A stretch of DNA of 64,000 nucleotides from Madurella fahalii (lineage: Eukaryota > Ascomycota > Sordariomycetes > Sordariales). A model generated the notes under the pieces. The model was not told the origin of the DNA. It saw only the letters and a list, made by a program, of their open reading frames with translations, and searched no databases. The stretch is taken from the NCBI GenBank assembly GCA_029876055.1, contig CM056874.1, positions 8,928,001 through 8,992,000 of the forward strand. The letters are read 5' to 3'. A program made the position numbers and the translations under genes. Positions within the stretch are counted from its first letter, which is position 1. Every line of letters begins with the position of its first letter. Below, piece by piece: positions 9,654-21,483 of the stretch.

Positions 9654-11923
9654 TCAACTTTTCAGTGCTTCGGCGTCGGTCCGGATTAGGCCCAAGTTCC
9701 CGGTTTCTTCTTCTCGTTCGCCCCTGCCATACGATCGTGAGATGTGGGCCAGGATCAGGGCGCACAAGTAGACCAGGAACAGAGACGGAATGATCCACGG
9801 GGTCATGGCGAACTTGGCATGGGATTCAAATCGAGACATGCTTGCCAGCAGCATGAGACCCATCCCGAGGGTAATGTTCGTCCCGGTGGTGATCCTCTGG
9901 ACCAGGGTGCTCCGAGTATTCATCCGAGAGAAGACGTGGAGGAAGGACATCATGATGAGAGCGACTCCGGCGAGGCAAAAGACGTAGATGTACTAGTTAG
10001 GTTGCCAGCATTGTTAGTAACCGCAAGCAGCGGTGAAGGAGGGGATTATACGTACCACAAGATTGAACCTGTCTGATGCGTCTTCGTAGGCATGCTGTTC
10101 GTATGTTGAAGGATGATCCTGCCAGCCGCTATCCTCAATCTCCTCAATGTTGAAGCTCTGAAGAATGGAATTGAGGACTGTGACCTTCAGCCCTCTGAAC
10201 TTGTCAACGAAATCCTGGTACCTTGCGTTAGTCCCAGCACCTGCCTCCATCTCGGCAAGACTTGGGAAATTGCCCCAATGGGTGTCGTCTATAGCAAGAA
10301 TTTCCTGGAGAAGGGCTTCCTTGTGGAGGTACGTGACGAGCAGCTCTGGGGGGTAGTGCACCCAGATCGACTCTATCGTACTGTTGAGGTGTGCAACCAT
10401 GCCCGATGCAATCGCGGACGCGCCGTCGGCAATGGCAGTATTGTAGGTGTAAAGGAATTGGTCGCTGACGAAATTGATCATCTCAACGATCTTCCACCAC
10501 ACAACGAACTGTGTAGCCCCCTCCATAACGAGCACAAGGGAGATGTGGAAGAGCAGATGAAGCACGCTCCAGACGTAGAGGAAGATCGGGTTGCTGGATT
10601 TGAAGCCCGCAGCAGGCCACGACCAGTCGAAATAAAGCTGGAAAATGACGTAGATGAGAGCCACGGTGGCAGTGAGTACGCCAATGGTTTCTGAGGCTGT
10701 ATAGAAAGATCGGGATTAACCTTTGGATTCCACAGTGCGGCAGGCACGACAAGTACCTTAATCAAGGCAAGGTAGGTGTATACGTACTCCACGAGTTGGC
10801 GTTCTTGACAACCGTACTCACGTGTTCGGCCACAACAATGACACCCTCGCCGAGGATGAGAAGCGTGGCCGTCTTCATACGCTCGGGCAGCGCCGTCGTA
10901 CCAAAGCTGAGGCCCTGGAACTTGTACGGCACGACAAATATGATAAACGTCTCGACGAATCCAAGGATATACCAGGCAACGAAGACGCGACTGTTGGTGC
11001 TGTCGGTGAAGCGGAACGTGATGCCCAGGTAGACAAGCGCTGCGGCGCCATGGGTCGCCGACATGACGGCGAGACCCTTCCAGGCGTTTGGCTTACGGAG
11101 AATGGTCAGGCCGTACTGAGCTGCCAGGACAACGCGAGCAACCATGAGGGTAACGGCTTTAACTCGGTCAGCACATCCTACCGCGGGCATGGTAACGAAA
11201 GGGGGGGGTGGGGTCTAACAGAAGGCCTGGAATGTTCCTTTGACCTGAGCCGCTGGATTGTATTGCGGTGCGACGACGGAAACCCCCACCATGGCGCCAA
11301 GGTGGATGGCTCGCAGGACTCTCTCCGCGATGCTGTCGACTACGAAACGTACGTCAAAGAGCATGACGTTGAACCAGAGAAACCACAAGACCCTGGAGAT
11401 TAAGAAACAGAGACGTCAGTCAGTCAGGGATTTGCCAGGGTTGTTTCCGAATGGTTGGGCTGCTTGAGGCACTGACAAGAAATACCCGACGTATGCCACC
11501 AGGCGCTCACCATTGGTGGTTTCATGAATGTTGGAGAAGGCGGTCAGGTTTGCGGCAAAGAACAGGTCGTAGAGCAACTGTGAACTCGTTCAGTACAGAG
11601 CGCCAGGGCAGCGGAAGGCTTCAATGTTGGAGATCGGGGGATGGGGGGGACCCACCATGAGATTATGAGGGTCTGCCTGGTAGGGACTGTTAGCCGAATA
11701 GCGCAAGATGGAACGGGGTTTCGTCTGGTCTTTGATGAATTACCTTGACTTCATCAGGCTTGATTCCATCCCGCGGGTCTGGCTGCGGCTTTGCCTCGGG
11801 ATCCAGGTCGTGTTGTTGTTCCCCAAATAGTGGAAGGGGATCCTCCACATACGTTTCTTTCTCTTCTGGGGTCATGGTGCAATCTCGGATGCTGTCGGTC
11901 TTGGAGTGCGACCGCTGAGCCAT
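9654..11923 (-). CDS. LtrA-like (low temperature requirement A family) multipass membrane protein
   Basis: Seven exons assembled by splice motifs and phase: 11923-11744, 11676-11656, 11577-11486, 11392-11220, 11156-10788, 10696-10056, 9992-9654. The sum is 1815 nt, giving 604 residues. A hydrophilic, charged N-terminus leads into LYDLFFAANLTAFS, the family's N-terminal signature. FDVRFVVDS follows, then repeated hydrophobic segments and LILGEGVIVVAEHV, which matches the conserved LGE motif of LtrA proteins. A large soluble loop with acidic residues is followed by three C-terminal membrane spans. Fungal members are predicted membrane proteins of unknown function, and a transport or acyltransferase-like role is unproven. 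Exon 2 is a 21-nt microexon. The exon 4 donor (GTTAG) and exon 5 acceptor (AAAG) are weak, but phase agrees throughout. The gene looks intact. Confidence 0.8.
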
Positions 11924-13785
11924 CGATCCTGTTTCGGTTACCAGGAAACCAAAGCTAGAGAATAAGGTTGGAAAGTGGTGGTTGTCTTATAGACTTGGCA
12001 CACAGCACAAGGCCGTGGTGTCTCGTGCATGATGGGCATTGGGGGGTTTTCAAGCATCCCCGGCACCGCCTGAGTGCACTCGACAGGGTCAGAGACCAAT
12101 CACCGTAGTCAGCACATTGAAGGATGCCTAGACCCCAAAAGGCCCAGAACCTGAGACAAAGTAACATTTATCTTTCTTGCGGCTCAGCCGCGACCAGACT
12201 TCCGATTTAGCTCTAGAGTCGCGTCGGCTAGCGTCGTATTGCATTGTTCAGTCTTACATTATGCCAGGGGGGGAACCTACGGCTGTAGGGTCTCGTGCAG
12301 CCTGTCATAGGTGCACGCGTTGCGGGTGCGCCCGGTCGGATCAGGCAGCCGCGCCGGCTCCCCCTCTTTGTTTTTACTATGTATGGGAAGCGATCCGAGT
12401 TTGGCGCGTATGCTGTGTAGGTGCCCTATCTACGACTGACGCCGGGCGCCTGCTGTAGATCAAGCGCGATCCCGGCAAAGGGGAAGACCGCCCACTGCTG
12501 CCGTGGCAGAGGACTGCTGCTCCTACCGTACGGCTAATCGAAACGAAGTACTAGTATAATGCAGTCATTGTTTGGTGATTTAAATCACAAACCCGAATAA
12601 GAGATTCATTTCGTAGTAGGTTGTGGTTGGCTAAGGGCACTGGCCGGCCTGACTTTGCGCTTGACCCCCTTGTGGCATGGTTCACATGGGACTCTCCGAC
12701 CCTGGCCACCCCCAGCCTGGGCCCCCGGCCCATCAGACTTTTCATAATCTCACCAGAACACCAGGCGTACTACACCAGTACACTAGAACACCCCGAATTT
12801 TTCCTAAACCATAATTTGCCAACTCTCCTCAATATCTGGAGCATGATTCGATCCACTAAAAGCAAACTAGAGCCCGTCCCGACCGATTTCTAGTGATCAA
12901 CGTTCGATCTCGCTATATTTAGGCTCTGGTGCACAGACGCATTCTGAAGGCTCAGTTTGGCCAGCCGCATGCAGCTAGCCTACCTTAGGTAAACGCGCCA
13001 CATGTTAGTGTACGGTACATGTGAGAAAGGCCTGCAAAGATGTCTAGCCCCCACCCTGTACGGAGGTAATGCCCCGCATCACGCGCCGACCGTTTAGAAT
13101 GTTACCAGCATCCTAAGAGCGGACTGGGCAGACCCATAGCCTCTAACCCCTAAGCGCTATGAAACTAGACACTGCTGGAAAACTGAGATCCCAAGTCTGA
13201 GGAAGTGCCGCACTGAGCCTCATGAACAACACAGCAGCTGAAGACATGTTCAGGGATGAGAACCAGAGGAGCAACGGGGAGCAACGGGGAGCAACGGGGA
13301 GCAACGGGGAGCAACGGGGAGCAACGGGGAGCAACGGAGAGTAAGGGAATCCTGGGAGGAGGAAATGGAGGACTTGAGGCGGTGGGGGTCGGCGCAGGAC
13401 AGGGACCAAGAAGGAATCCAACAAAGCAGACCACGACACAGTTGCCCAGCTTAAGGGAAGTGCTTGGTGAAGTAAACATTCTTCCTCCCCATAAGCTGAT
13501 ATCCACCAGGAACCTTTTCCCACTCCTCCCTTTTCGTGACTCGCTCATTTCCTTTGGCGTCTACAAAGGTGAGCTTTGACGAAAACAGTGTCATAGTTGA
13601 AGCCATCCCATTCCCGCCAGTGTGTGGGATAACCCTCGCCAAGACCTGAGCAATGGCTTCACCTTCAAGGTGAGGCGAACTACCGCACACGCAAAGTTTC
13701 TGAGAGTCTCACATCTACATCACCCCACTATGCAACATATCTCGACAACCTAACATCCATCACAATGCATTGTTTTCTTTCCCCA
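11924..13785. other. Spacer with a minisatellite
   Basis: Promoter side of the LtrA-like gene and 3' flank of the alpha-galactosidase. Besides the 10-bp tandem array (13271-13340) it holds a short minus-strand open frame at 13451-13690 that I could not connect to any family. No supported gene. Confidence 0.5.
13271..13340. repeat. 10-bp minisatellite, seven units
   Basis: Six perfect head-to-tail copies of gcaacgggga plus a seventh variant (gcaacggaga). No spacer diversity and no flanking inverted structure, so this is simple slippage DNA. Confidence 0.9.
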
Positions 13786-15423
13786 TCATACCGTCCAGAC
13801 CCTGATAACGCGCATATCATGCAGATCAATGTTGAACGAGATCCCAGTCCCGTTCCCAGTTTGATCCGTGTACATTTCCTTCCAGGCATACGACTTGGAC
13901 TCCAGCCCTGGAACATCCTTAAAGTTGACGCTATATGATCCCGCCGCCGTCCCCGCGCAGAGTCCAATGACCATCCCATCCGAGAGCCGGCCCGCCCAAT
14001 ACGGATAGATCTTGCCATTGACGGGCGCCGCCGCTCCCGGCGGGCGAAACGTCGTCGCAGCCTTGCCGAGCGGATCCTGATTGATGTCAATGAGACCCTT
14101 ATTTCTAATAATAGCGAGCGTCGAGTTGGAGATCTTATCGAGGTCCAGACCCAGGACGAGCGGCGACTTAGTGATCGCCCAGAGCCCAAAGTGCAGCCTC
14201 TCCTGATTCGTATTCAGCCTGGATGAGCCGAGATACAACATGTCGAGATCGTTGAAGCCACCGGGTCCACTGTACTCCCAGATGCCCGCTGCCGCGCTGC
14301 CGATGCGCTCGACGCTGGCCCAGTCGCCCCAGTTGTCGACGCTCATTCTAGAAATTTTGTTCTCAGTCTGGATTCCCACATATATATAGATATACGCCTA
14401 GAACCTTCTCCATAATTTGTTCTTCTTTCAAAAAAAAAAAAACAAAAAAACACATGCTTTACAGCGGCACAGTCGGCGTGGTTATGAGATCCATGTAGAA
14501 GAATCGGGACACAAACGTACCGCCATGAGTGGCCATACTCAGCACCCCACGTCCAGACTTGATCACGGCCCCAGTTGCACAAGTTGAAATGCATCTTGCG
14601 GGCATCTTGCACGCCGAGGATGGCGTCTCGCATGGGTGCGTACCAGGTCTTGGTGCTGCCGGTCGGGCTGTTACAAGTCTGCGGCCGCGGGTTTTGACGG
14701 CACGGCGTGTAACAGTTATCGTATTTCCTGGTTGTCAGCAGTTAGATAAGTATGGACCCAATCATTTCCCAATAGAAAAGGTCCTTGGAAAGATAAACAA
14801 GCGAGGCTGACTGGCTGACGTACCAGAAATCGACCCCCCAGCTTACCAACTGCGCAACATCGGCCTTCTCGTGTCCTTCGCTCCCCGGATATCCCGCGCA
14901 GGTCTTATCTCCAGCGCATCCATACAAGCCGAACTTGAGGCCCATGCTGTGGATCTTGTCGGTTACCGACTTAATGCCATTTGGCCATTTTGCGGGGTCG
15001 GGAACGAGCTTGCCGCTGCCATCACGGCTCCTTGTCGACCAGCAGTCATCAATGTTGATGTCTACCATACATTAGCTGCTTGCCCATCCATGGTTAGGTA
15101 AGTAGGTATGTTGCTAGCTCGCCCAGACATAAGGCAAGGACTCGACCCGTACTTACACTCATAACCCAGGTCCTTGAGACCGAGGGATATGAACTTGTCT
15201 GCCGTCGCTAGGGCATACCTGGCAGATGCGGCATCGCACTGTGCGACATTCTAAAGACGAGGTCAAAGGTAATCAGGGATCTGGTCATGACAACGCCCGA
15301 GAGACTGGAAGCCCTTACCCAGCTGCTCCAGCCCATGTGAGGCTTCAAACCCACTCCATTGTTCAGAGCTGTCGTGCCCGGAACCGCCAATCCAAATACC
15401 ACAAGTGTCTTGTAAACTTTCAT
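13786..15423 (-). CDS. GH27 alpha-galactosidase, secreted
   Basis: Five exons: 15423-15319, 15250-15157, 15061-14824, 14727-14521, 14347-13786. The sum is 1206 nt, giving 401 residues with all phases consistent. A signal peptide (LVVFGLAVPGTTA) precedes LKPHMGWSSW, then GYEYINIDDCW, LKFGLYGCAG and FWKYDNCY. In GH27 the Asp of YDNC is the nucleophile, and the Asp in SVDNW lies where the acid/base Asp is expected. The DLDMLYLG and SPLVLGLDL motifs and a short C-terminal beta domain complete the family pattern. It hydrolyses terminal alpha-1,6-galactose from raffinose-type sugars and galactomannan outside the cell. Length matches fungal GH27 enzymes without an extra carbohydrate-binding module. 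The gene appears intact, and a TATA box lies about 80 bp upstream. Confidence 0.92.
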
Positions 15424-15502
15424 GGTGAATCTGCTTGAGGCTGATGCATGCTTAAAAGGTCACGAAAAGTATCAAGCGACCGGTGGTGGTAACGACTCGG
15501 CC

Positions 15503-15508
15503 TTTATA
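15503..15508 (-). promoter_or_regulatory. TATA box of the alpha-galactosidase gene
   Basis: TATAAA on the minus strand, about 80 bp upstream of the ATG at 15423, in an otherwise GC-moderate leader. The spacing fits a fungal core promoter. Confidence 0.45.
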
Positions 15509-16264
15509 GCAACACTTCCCGCCACTAGAAGACTCCTAGATGGCAAAGTTCGAAGGGGATTGGTGGGACTTATCCGAGAAACTGATCCCTCATAGCCGGG
15601 TACCGTCTGCAAACGTGTATCACCAGAGGCAGCGGTATAAGCAACTCCGCGTTGAACTTTCCATACTAAGCTCGGACGAAGGCCAGATGATCTCCGGATC
15701 GCGGCTATACATCTCCAATATCCGGATGGTAGGTCGTATTGTCCCAACCGACCCGTTGGTGGGGCTAAGTGAGAAGCAGATTCGGATTATGCGCACCAAT
15801 CGAAAGAAACCAAGCAATTCCGAGACCAAGTAAAAATGAGTACCGTATAAAAACAAGTTAGCTGGTTTCCAAAGGGAGAAAGGAAAGGCGTTGCTGTTTC
15901 TATTTCCCACCAACCCGGTCTTGTCCCTCAGCCCTCCTGTGTTGCGTGTCGTAGTCTCAAATTTCTCCGGCCCATCACTGCTACTCCTCCTCCTCTTCCT
16001 CGTCGTTGTCGTCCCGGTCCTCATCCCCGTTCTCGTCTTTCTTCTCCTCATCATTATAACTTCCCAAAGAATCAAGTGGGAGTAGATTCCCCTCTCATTA
16101 TCAGGGACATCGTATTTCATCTACTGCCGTCCGACACTTCGGCCAGGATAGCTAGATACGGTGCTACCATCTCCACCTCTAGCTATATAAAGAGGTTTAA
16201 GTTCTTTGGATTAGGTAGAGTAGATAGTAGGTAGCTACTTTAATGACCTCTTAAAAATTATACT

Positions 16265-16690
16265 ATTCGAACGAAATCTAAGACCTCGATTAGGAGGGCT
16301 AGTATGAGAACCGGCCGGGTAGGGTCGGTGTTGCCACAGGCCGGAAGCCCCTGAGTCGCAGCGCAGGCGGGGTTCCAAAAGCAACAACAACGTTAAGCCA
16401 GAATAGCGTAGATATCGCGTCAGATGAGCGTCGAAGGAGCGCACAAGCAGGGAGGAAGACAGGGCAGTGAGCGGGGTAAGTAGGCCTGGGTGCTGTTATC
16501 ACAAAGTATAAGGAGGACGGAAGATAGAGCTAGGGATGGAGGTAGAATTCAATGAGACCACTATTCTACCCCTAACGAGAACTCTGCTCCTGTCTTGTAC
16601 GTCCACTGCTTGTAACCGGATACTCTGGTCCTACTCCCCTTGGATCCTTGGTCCTCACACTGGTATCTAGATTTTTGGGATTTCAAGAGG
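16265..16690 (-). repeat. Dispersed repeat, copy A (minus orientation)
   Basis: Read on the minus strand, about 300-400 bp lines up by eye with 23481-23800 on the plus strand. Shared landmarks in the same order are AGGACCAGAGT, GGAGCAGAGT, a TGGTCTCATTGAA core, CTTACCCCGCTC, a CTGCC-TCTTC tract and GCTCCTTCGACG. Many of the differences are C/T or G/A, as expected after RIP. I cannot assign the element to a transposon class. Confidence 0.7.
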
Positions 16691-17334
16691 ATCCTCAGTT
16701 CTTAGTATTAAATTGTCACGGAACAAACTATGATGGCGGCCCGGTCTAGGCATAGGACCGGCTGTAGCCAATCGCTTAAGGAACTAATGAGCGCTAAGGA
16801 GGTAATATCATAGCTAACGGAAAGCTTTACCAGTAATGTATATTATCACTAGCGATAAAGGATCATTGTAAGTAAAACAAGAGAAGAGAGATAGTAAAAT
16901 GAAATCTATATACTAAGGTCAACTCTCGTGGTTAGCAGTTGTTACGAGCTGGGTCGTGCACGAGACGCTAACTCGACACCCAGACTGCCGTCGCGTTTCT
17001 CGCGCACCAGCATTACGGATTGCGGGCGTTAGTAGCTAGGTTAGCCATCTATTCCCCAGAACCGTCATTGCGACGATCGCCCAGGGGCTAAATTTCTCGG
17101 ACTTTCGGGCGTACCAGCCTCGAAAGACATTTCCGATACTTATGTACCTATATATAGAGGAATATCCCTGCAAAAGTCCCACAAGCCACAAGCTGACGCG
17201 TGGCTCAAGAGATGACAATCAGCAACACGGATTGCGGCTTCTACTCTTTCGGTGAATTGTCTGATATTACTACCATCGCCGTTACTCCTCTTAACCTCAC
17301 CTTGTCCACCCCTCCCGGATGTACACAGACCAAG

Positions 17335-18532
17335 ATGCCACGCCGATTTCACCGAAAGTCCCGTTTTGGTTGCACTGAATGCAGGAAGCGAAGGATCAAG
17401 GTACGTACTTACATTTCGAATGTAGGGGCTCATTGCCTTGGGGCAACCAACTCACTTGCCATAGTGCGACGAAAACGAACCCATTTGCGGAAGATGCACA
17501 AGGACTCGCTCCAACTGCCATTATCCAAGCGTGCAAACAAATCCGAAGTCCCCGCCGTCGGCTTTTGATGTGTCTGAAACGCCTTCGCCACGGGGTGCGG
17601 GGGATTCCTCGGCGCCACAGCCGTCTTTTGATCTTCTCGATATGACGCTAATGCATCACTACGCTACCGACACGTGCAAGCATCTCTTCATGGGAGCCCG
17701 GCAAATCCAGGTCTGGCAACATGACATACCTGCTCTTGCCGCCTCCAACGCCGTCCTACTGCATGGCATCCTCGCGGTGACAGCCATCCACTACGGGCGG
17801 AGAGAACCGACCTGGCGCGACCTCTGCCGGAGTCGTTCCCTCCATCATCATGCTCTCGGCCTTCCCAAATTTCGGGAAATGGTGGCATCCGCTTCGTGCG
17901 AGACCGCGCCAGTCATTGTTGCGTACGCTATCCTTCTCAGTCTCTGGGTGTACGCCTTTCCGGAAGTAGCGGCCGAGCAGCAGTCTCTCGACGACATTCT
18001 CGCCATGGTTGAGGTGATACGTGGCGCTCGGAAGGTTTTCCGCCTCTATAAAGACACCGTCATGCAAAGTCCCATGAGCGTCTTCTTAGGCCCGCCCTTC
18101 CCGGCACCCGTCCTCGGGGGCCAAGTTTCCTCCGTGCGCCAAGCATTACAGCGGCTGCGGGACCAAGTGCACCACGAATCCGACAAGGGCGCGGTGCAGC
18201 AGTTGCAGATGTTCCTGGACCGGTACGGTGCGGGACTTGACCACAATCGATTCGCCGCTGCCTGGATGGCTTCGGTTGAAGATGACTACTGGGCTCGTCT
18301 TCGTGATAACCAACCCCATGCGGTTTTGGTCTTTGCCTACAGCACCCTCCTTGTCCGCGCTTCGGAGCATGAATGTTGGTGGATATGGGGATGGTCGGAG
18401 CGGATTCTGCGGGCTTGTAGCGACATTATGAGCTTGCAAGAAGTGGCAACAGTTGATTGGGCTTATCACGAGCATCAGATACGAGCAGGAGCCGATGAAC
18501 TAGCATATATCGCGAGGTCGACGCAGGCATGA
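17335..18532 (+). CDS. Zn2Cys6 transcription factor (Upc2/fungal-specific type)
   Basis: Two exons, 17335-17400 and 17465-18532, separated by a 64-nt intron (GTACGT...CATAG), giving 377 residues. The binuclear zinc cluster spans the intron with cysteines at 13, 16, 23, 30, 33 and 40 (CX2CX6CX6CX2CX6C) and the basic stretch RKRRIK. An N-terminal zinc cluster followed by a helical region beginning LLDMTLMHHY (about residue 85 on) and running to the C-terminus is typical of the group that includes sterol-uptake-control-like regulators. The target is unknown. It lies 545 bp upstream of and in the same direction as the RTA1-like gene, a family often regulated by lipid stress, so local regulation is possible but inferred. 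Confidence 0.85.
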
Positions 18533-19076
18533 GTGGGAACCGTGGCTGAATGTCTGCGTCATCCATGGCACGTACAGTACTAATTAGTACGTATCATATC
18601 AGCTCCACCATTTTGTTTTGTCTCGGACTTTGCCAAGCGTGGCCCAGGAAATGCTTGCCCTCAGCAACGCATTGCTTACTGCGGAGCCAGGGGTCCTTTC
18701 CGCCAAGGCTTATCGTTCACCTCGTTTACGTCGTTCGCGTCGTTTAAGCCGCCTACCTTAATTAGCATGATCTGCAACATCTCACTGTTCTTCGGGGTTT
18801 GCCAGGGCAAATGAGTGGTCGTCACCTCGCACCCTTCCCTGCACTGGCGCAGGCGGTTAGCTACCAGGACGAGGCTTTCTCAAGACAGTCGGCATTCTAT
18901 TAGCATAAAAGGAAAGCAGGCTTCTCCAACACGGCTGGTCGTGACAACCCATCACCAGTCGTCCATCGTCCATCTACTCCCCGAGTCTACCACTATCAAC
19001 CGATCGCTATCGCCATCTTTGTCTCGAACCGTCAGTCTGAATCGGCAATCCAAAACCCGCTGCCTCTTGTCCGACT
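18533..19076. other. Intergenic promoter region
   Basis: Region between the zinc-cluster factor and the RTA1-like gene. It contains CT-rich leader sequence just upstream of 19077. No coding evidence. Confidence 0.5.
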
Positions 19077-20088
19077 ATGCCCAACTCTACCGATGAGTGC
19101 GAGGCAGTCTCTCCGAGCTGTCCGGTCGAGGCGACGGTATACGGCTACACCCCGAACCTTGGCGGCAATGCTTTCTACGCTGTTGTATTCGCCATCTGTG
19201 CCTTGGCCCAGTGCTATTACATATGTCGATTTTGGCGGCTTTGGAAGACCTTTTCCATACTGACCTTGGTCGGCTGTGTGGGCGAATGTTGTGGCTACAT
19301 CGGCCGCTTGTTCCTGCACAAGAATCCGTGGGATGGCGCGGCCCTGCCGATACAATTAGTGTTGCTCATGGTCTCACCGTCCTTCCTAGCGGCGGCGCTG
19401 TACACAACACTGAGAACGCTGGTTCAATACTTCGGCCCGGAGCACACGAAGCTGCCAGCACGCTTTTGGACTTGGCCCTTCGTGACCGCCGACCTGGCGG
19501 GCTTCTTCTTGCAGTGTGGTGGCGGTATCGTGGCGTCTATGAGCGATAGATATCCCAGCCTGGGGTCCATTGGCAACACGATTATGATCTTCGGCGTCTC
19601 GTTTCAGGCCGCCATCATGGTAGTTGCCGGGATCCTCGCGGCCGACTTTACCCTGCGGATTGGTCGTCGACATGGTGCCGATGTGTTTGCGCTTCTGCCG
19701 AGAAATCTTAGGATTTTCTTGCTAGCGATGACGGCGGCGTTCTTTCTTATTTTGACACGATGTATTTACCGGTGAGTGGGAGACTGAAGGTGGGTGATGT
19801 CGACACTGCAGTCAGACATACTGATATTTTACAGTATCCCCGAGATGGCCGGCGGTGTTGGTGGTCACCTGATGCGACAAGAAGCCGAATTTATGATCTT
19901 TGATGGCTTGTGAGACTCCTACAAGGCTGACCACCTGATCTTCAACTATTACTCTTACTCACGCTTGTGCAAGGTTGATTTTATTGGCCGTTGTCCTCCA
20001 AACCACAGTGCATCCGGGCATCTTCGCTAGCGACACGCGAGATTCCACGACCCAAGTTTACGAATTAAAGACCCTGATTGAGAGCTGA
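19077..20088 (+). CDS. RTA1-like lipid-translocating/stress-resistance membrane protein
   Basis: Three exons, 19077-19771, 19835-19909 and 19974-20088 (885 nt, 294 residues). The extracellular N-terminus YGYTPNLGGNAFY is the family entry signature (GYxPS/NxxxN). Seven hydrophobic segments follow, with the conserved GYIGRLF, LVSPSFLAAALY-like and DLAGFFLQCGGGI signatures. The third exon ends the last helix and a short tail. RTA1/RSB1 proteins sit in the plasma membrane and protect against lipid-type toxins such as aminocholestane or long-chain bases; the exact substrate here is unknown. Splice phases agree and no disruption is seen. The exon 3 acceptor is AAG rather than the usual YAG. Confidence 0.88.
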
Positions 20089-21483
20089 GATTGGGCAGTG
20101 CTAGCATGGTCACCCAGATGACCACGGTTGTTCAACTTCCAGAAGACGTTGAGGAGGGGGAGGTAGCAAACTGGAACCTCCTATCATCCAATCTTGCAAG
20201 ACCACAGACCGCCAAGTGTTGATTAGGATGTGAAAGGCTTGGCTTGGGAATGGGTGAAGTATAGAGATAAGATCTCGGACATATAATCAATAAGGACAAT
20301 CAAATAATATTCAAGCCCCTCATCATCGTTGGGAGTCTCATCCATCATAATTCCTCCAGAGGTGGCGCTGGTCCTTAGGTGCCACCCAATCAAGCACCTT
20401 TCAACAAGCTCTCTCCGGTCTCACGAAAAGCCTTGTTGAGGCAGGGCCGTTGTTAGTGGAACTTTCGATGATATAGTACTTTCGCTGATAATGTACGTTA
20501 ATATTTTAGGGTGTGTTCTCCTTTTCTAATCAACCTTGCTGATGGAGCCTCTGCTGACGGGGGCTACCAGCAGGACTCGAGGTGTCTGCTGATTTTAATC
20601 TTCCCCACCAAATCGACCACTTTTGTGGACACACCGAGTCAGCCTCAAACACTCCGAATCAGAAAAGTGTATCAGAATTGAATGCTTTCTGACGCTCTCG
20701 CCAACGCCAGATCAGGAGCAGGGAGATTAACCCTTTTTCTTCCAGGCTCATCTGGCGAGAGCTATTAAGCGTTCGCACAAAGGTTCTCAAAAGGCGATGA
20801 CAGGCATCCCAGCTCTCCCATTCTAAACTTAATGACGTATGTAGCTGCTCTCCTTGGTCGATAAGAAACTCGACAGTTTTTATACGTAAATCTTTAGCTG
20901 GTATCATCCACACCTCGGAGAAGGAAAAGGCAGTACGAAAACGGCCACCCACCTCCTGCCGTTCTCGAGGATTCCATGTGTTAATTACCCATGGCACTTA
21001 ATTAATCGTGAGCAGCTGCTCACCCGGGCAACGCTCCATAGCAGGCGACTGATCCGTAATAGCCACTTTTTCGCTATGGATAAGAAAGTCGCTCTCACGT
21101 CCCTAACAAGGTACGCGAATCAACCCGATCACTGGTTGACAATGCAGCGAGCTAGGGCGCTTTCTTTTTGCTCACTCCATTCTCATGGCCCTTCCCCAAC
21201 CCCCTCGAGGGAAGAAACAAGGGTAACCGAATGCGTGGGTTTGGAAAAGGGTTAAGTGCGGGAAGATTGGATTGGATTTCAGCCTGAGGATATGAGCGGC
21301 GTCCATGTTTTCGTCACGTACTGAGACAGCAGGTCCAAAATGGATGTTAAACATGAGACAACAGGGGGGCGGCATTGAAGGCTTGGCTAAATACAAACAA
21401 GTAGAAAACGGGGGCTCTAACCCTCCGTCTCGTCCTCCCATACGGGAGACCCGTCTTCGTCCAAATAATACCATATTTGACGG
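20089..21483. other. Spacer, one weak open frame
   Basis: A 112-codon minus-strand frame at 20659-20997 lacks an ATG start and recognisable domains, so I did not call it. The remainder shows no structure I can name. Confidence 0.5.

Larger units (their letters stand above)
15424..17334. other. AT-rich spacer with repeat copy
   Basis: Promoter of the alpha-galactosidase at the left. From about 16140 onward the sequence is AT-rich and TA-dense, as in RIP-affected repeats, and includes the dispersed repeat copy at about 16265-16690. A segment starting TGTCACGGAAC at 16714 looks like a degraded LTR start, but no matching end or duplication was found. No gene supported. Confidence 0.5.

Noticed and set aside
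13271..13340. Regular short repeats resembling an array
   Set aside because: Head-to-tail 10-bp units without unique spacers; a minisatellite, not CRISPR.
16714..17040. Possible second LTR starting TGTCACGGAAC
   Set aside because: No matching terminal CA end with an inverted repeat and no target-site duplication found.
20659..20997. 112-codon minus-strand frame
   Set aside because: No ATG start, no recognisable domain and no plausible splice partner, although it could be a decayed exon.
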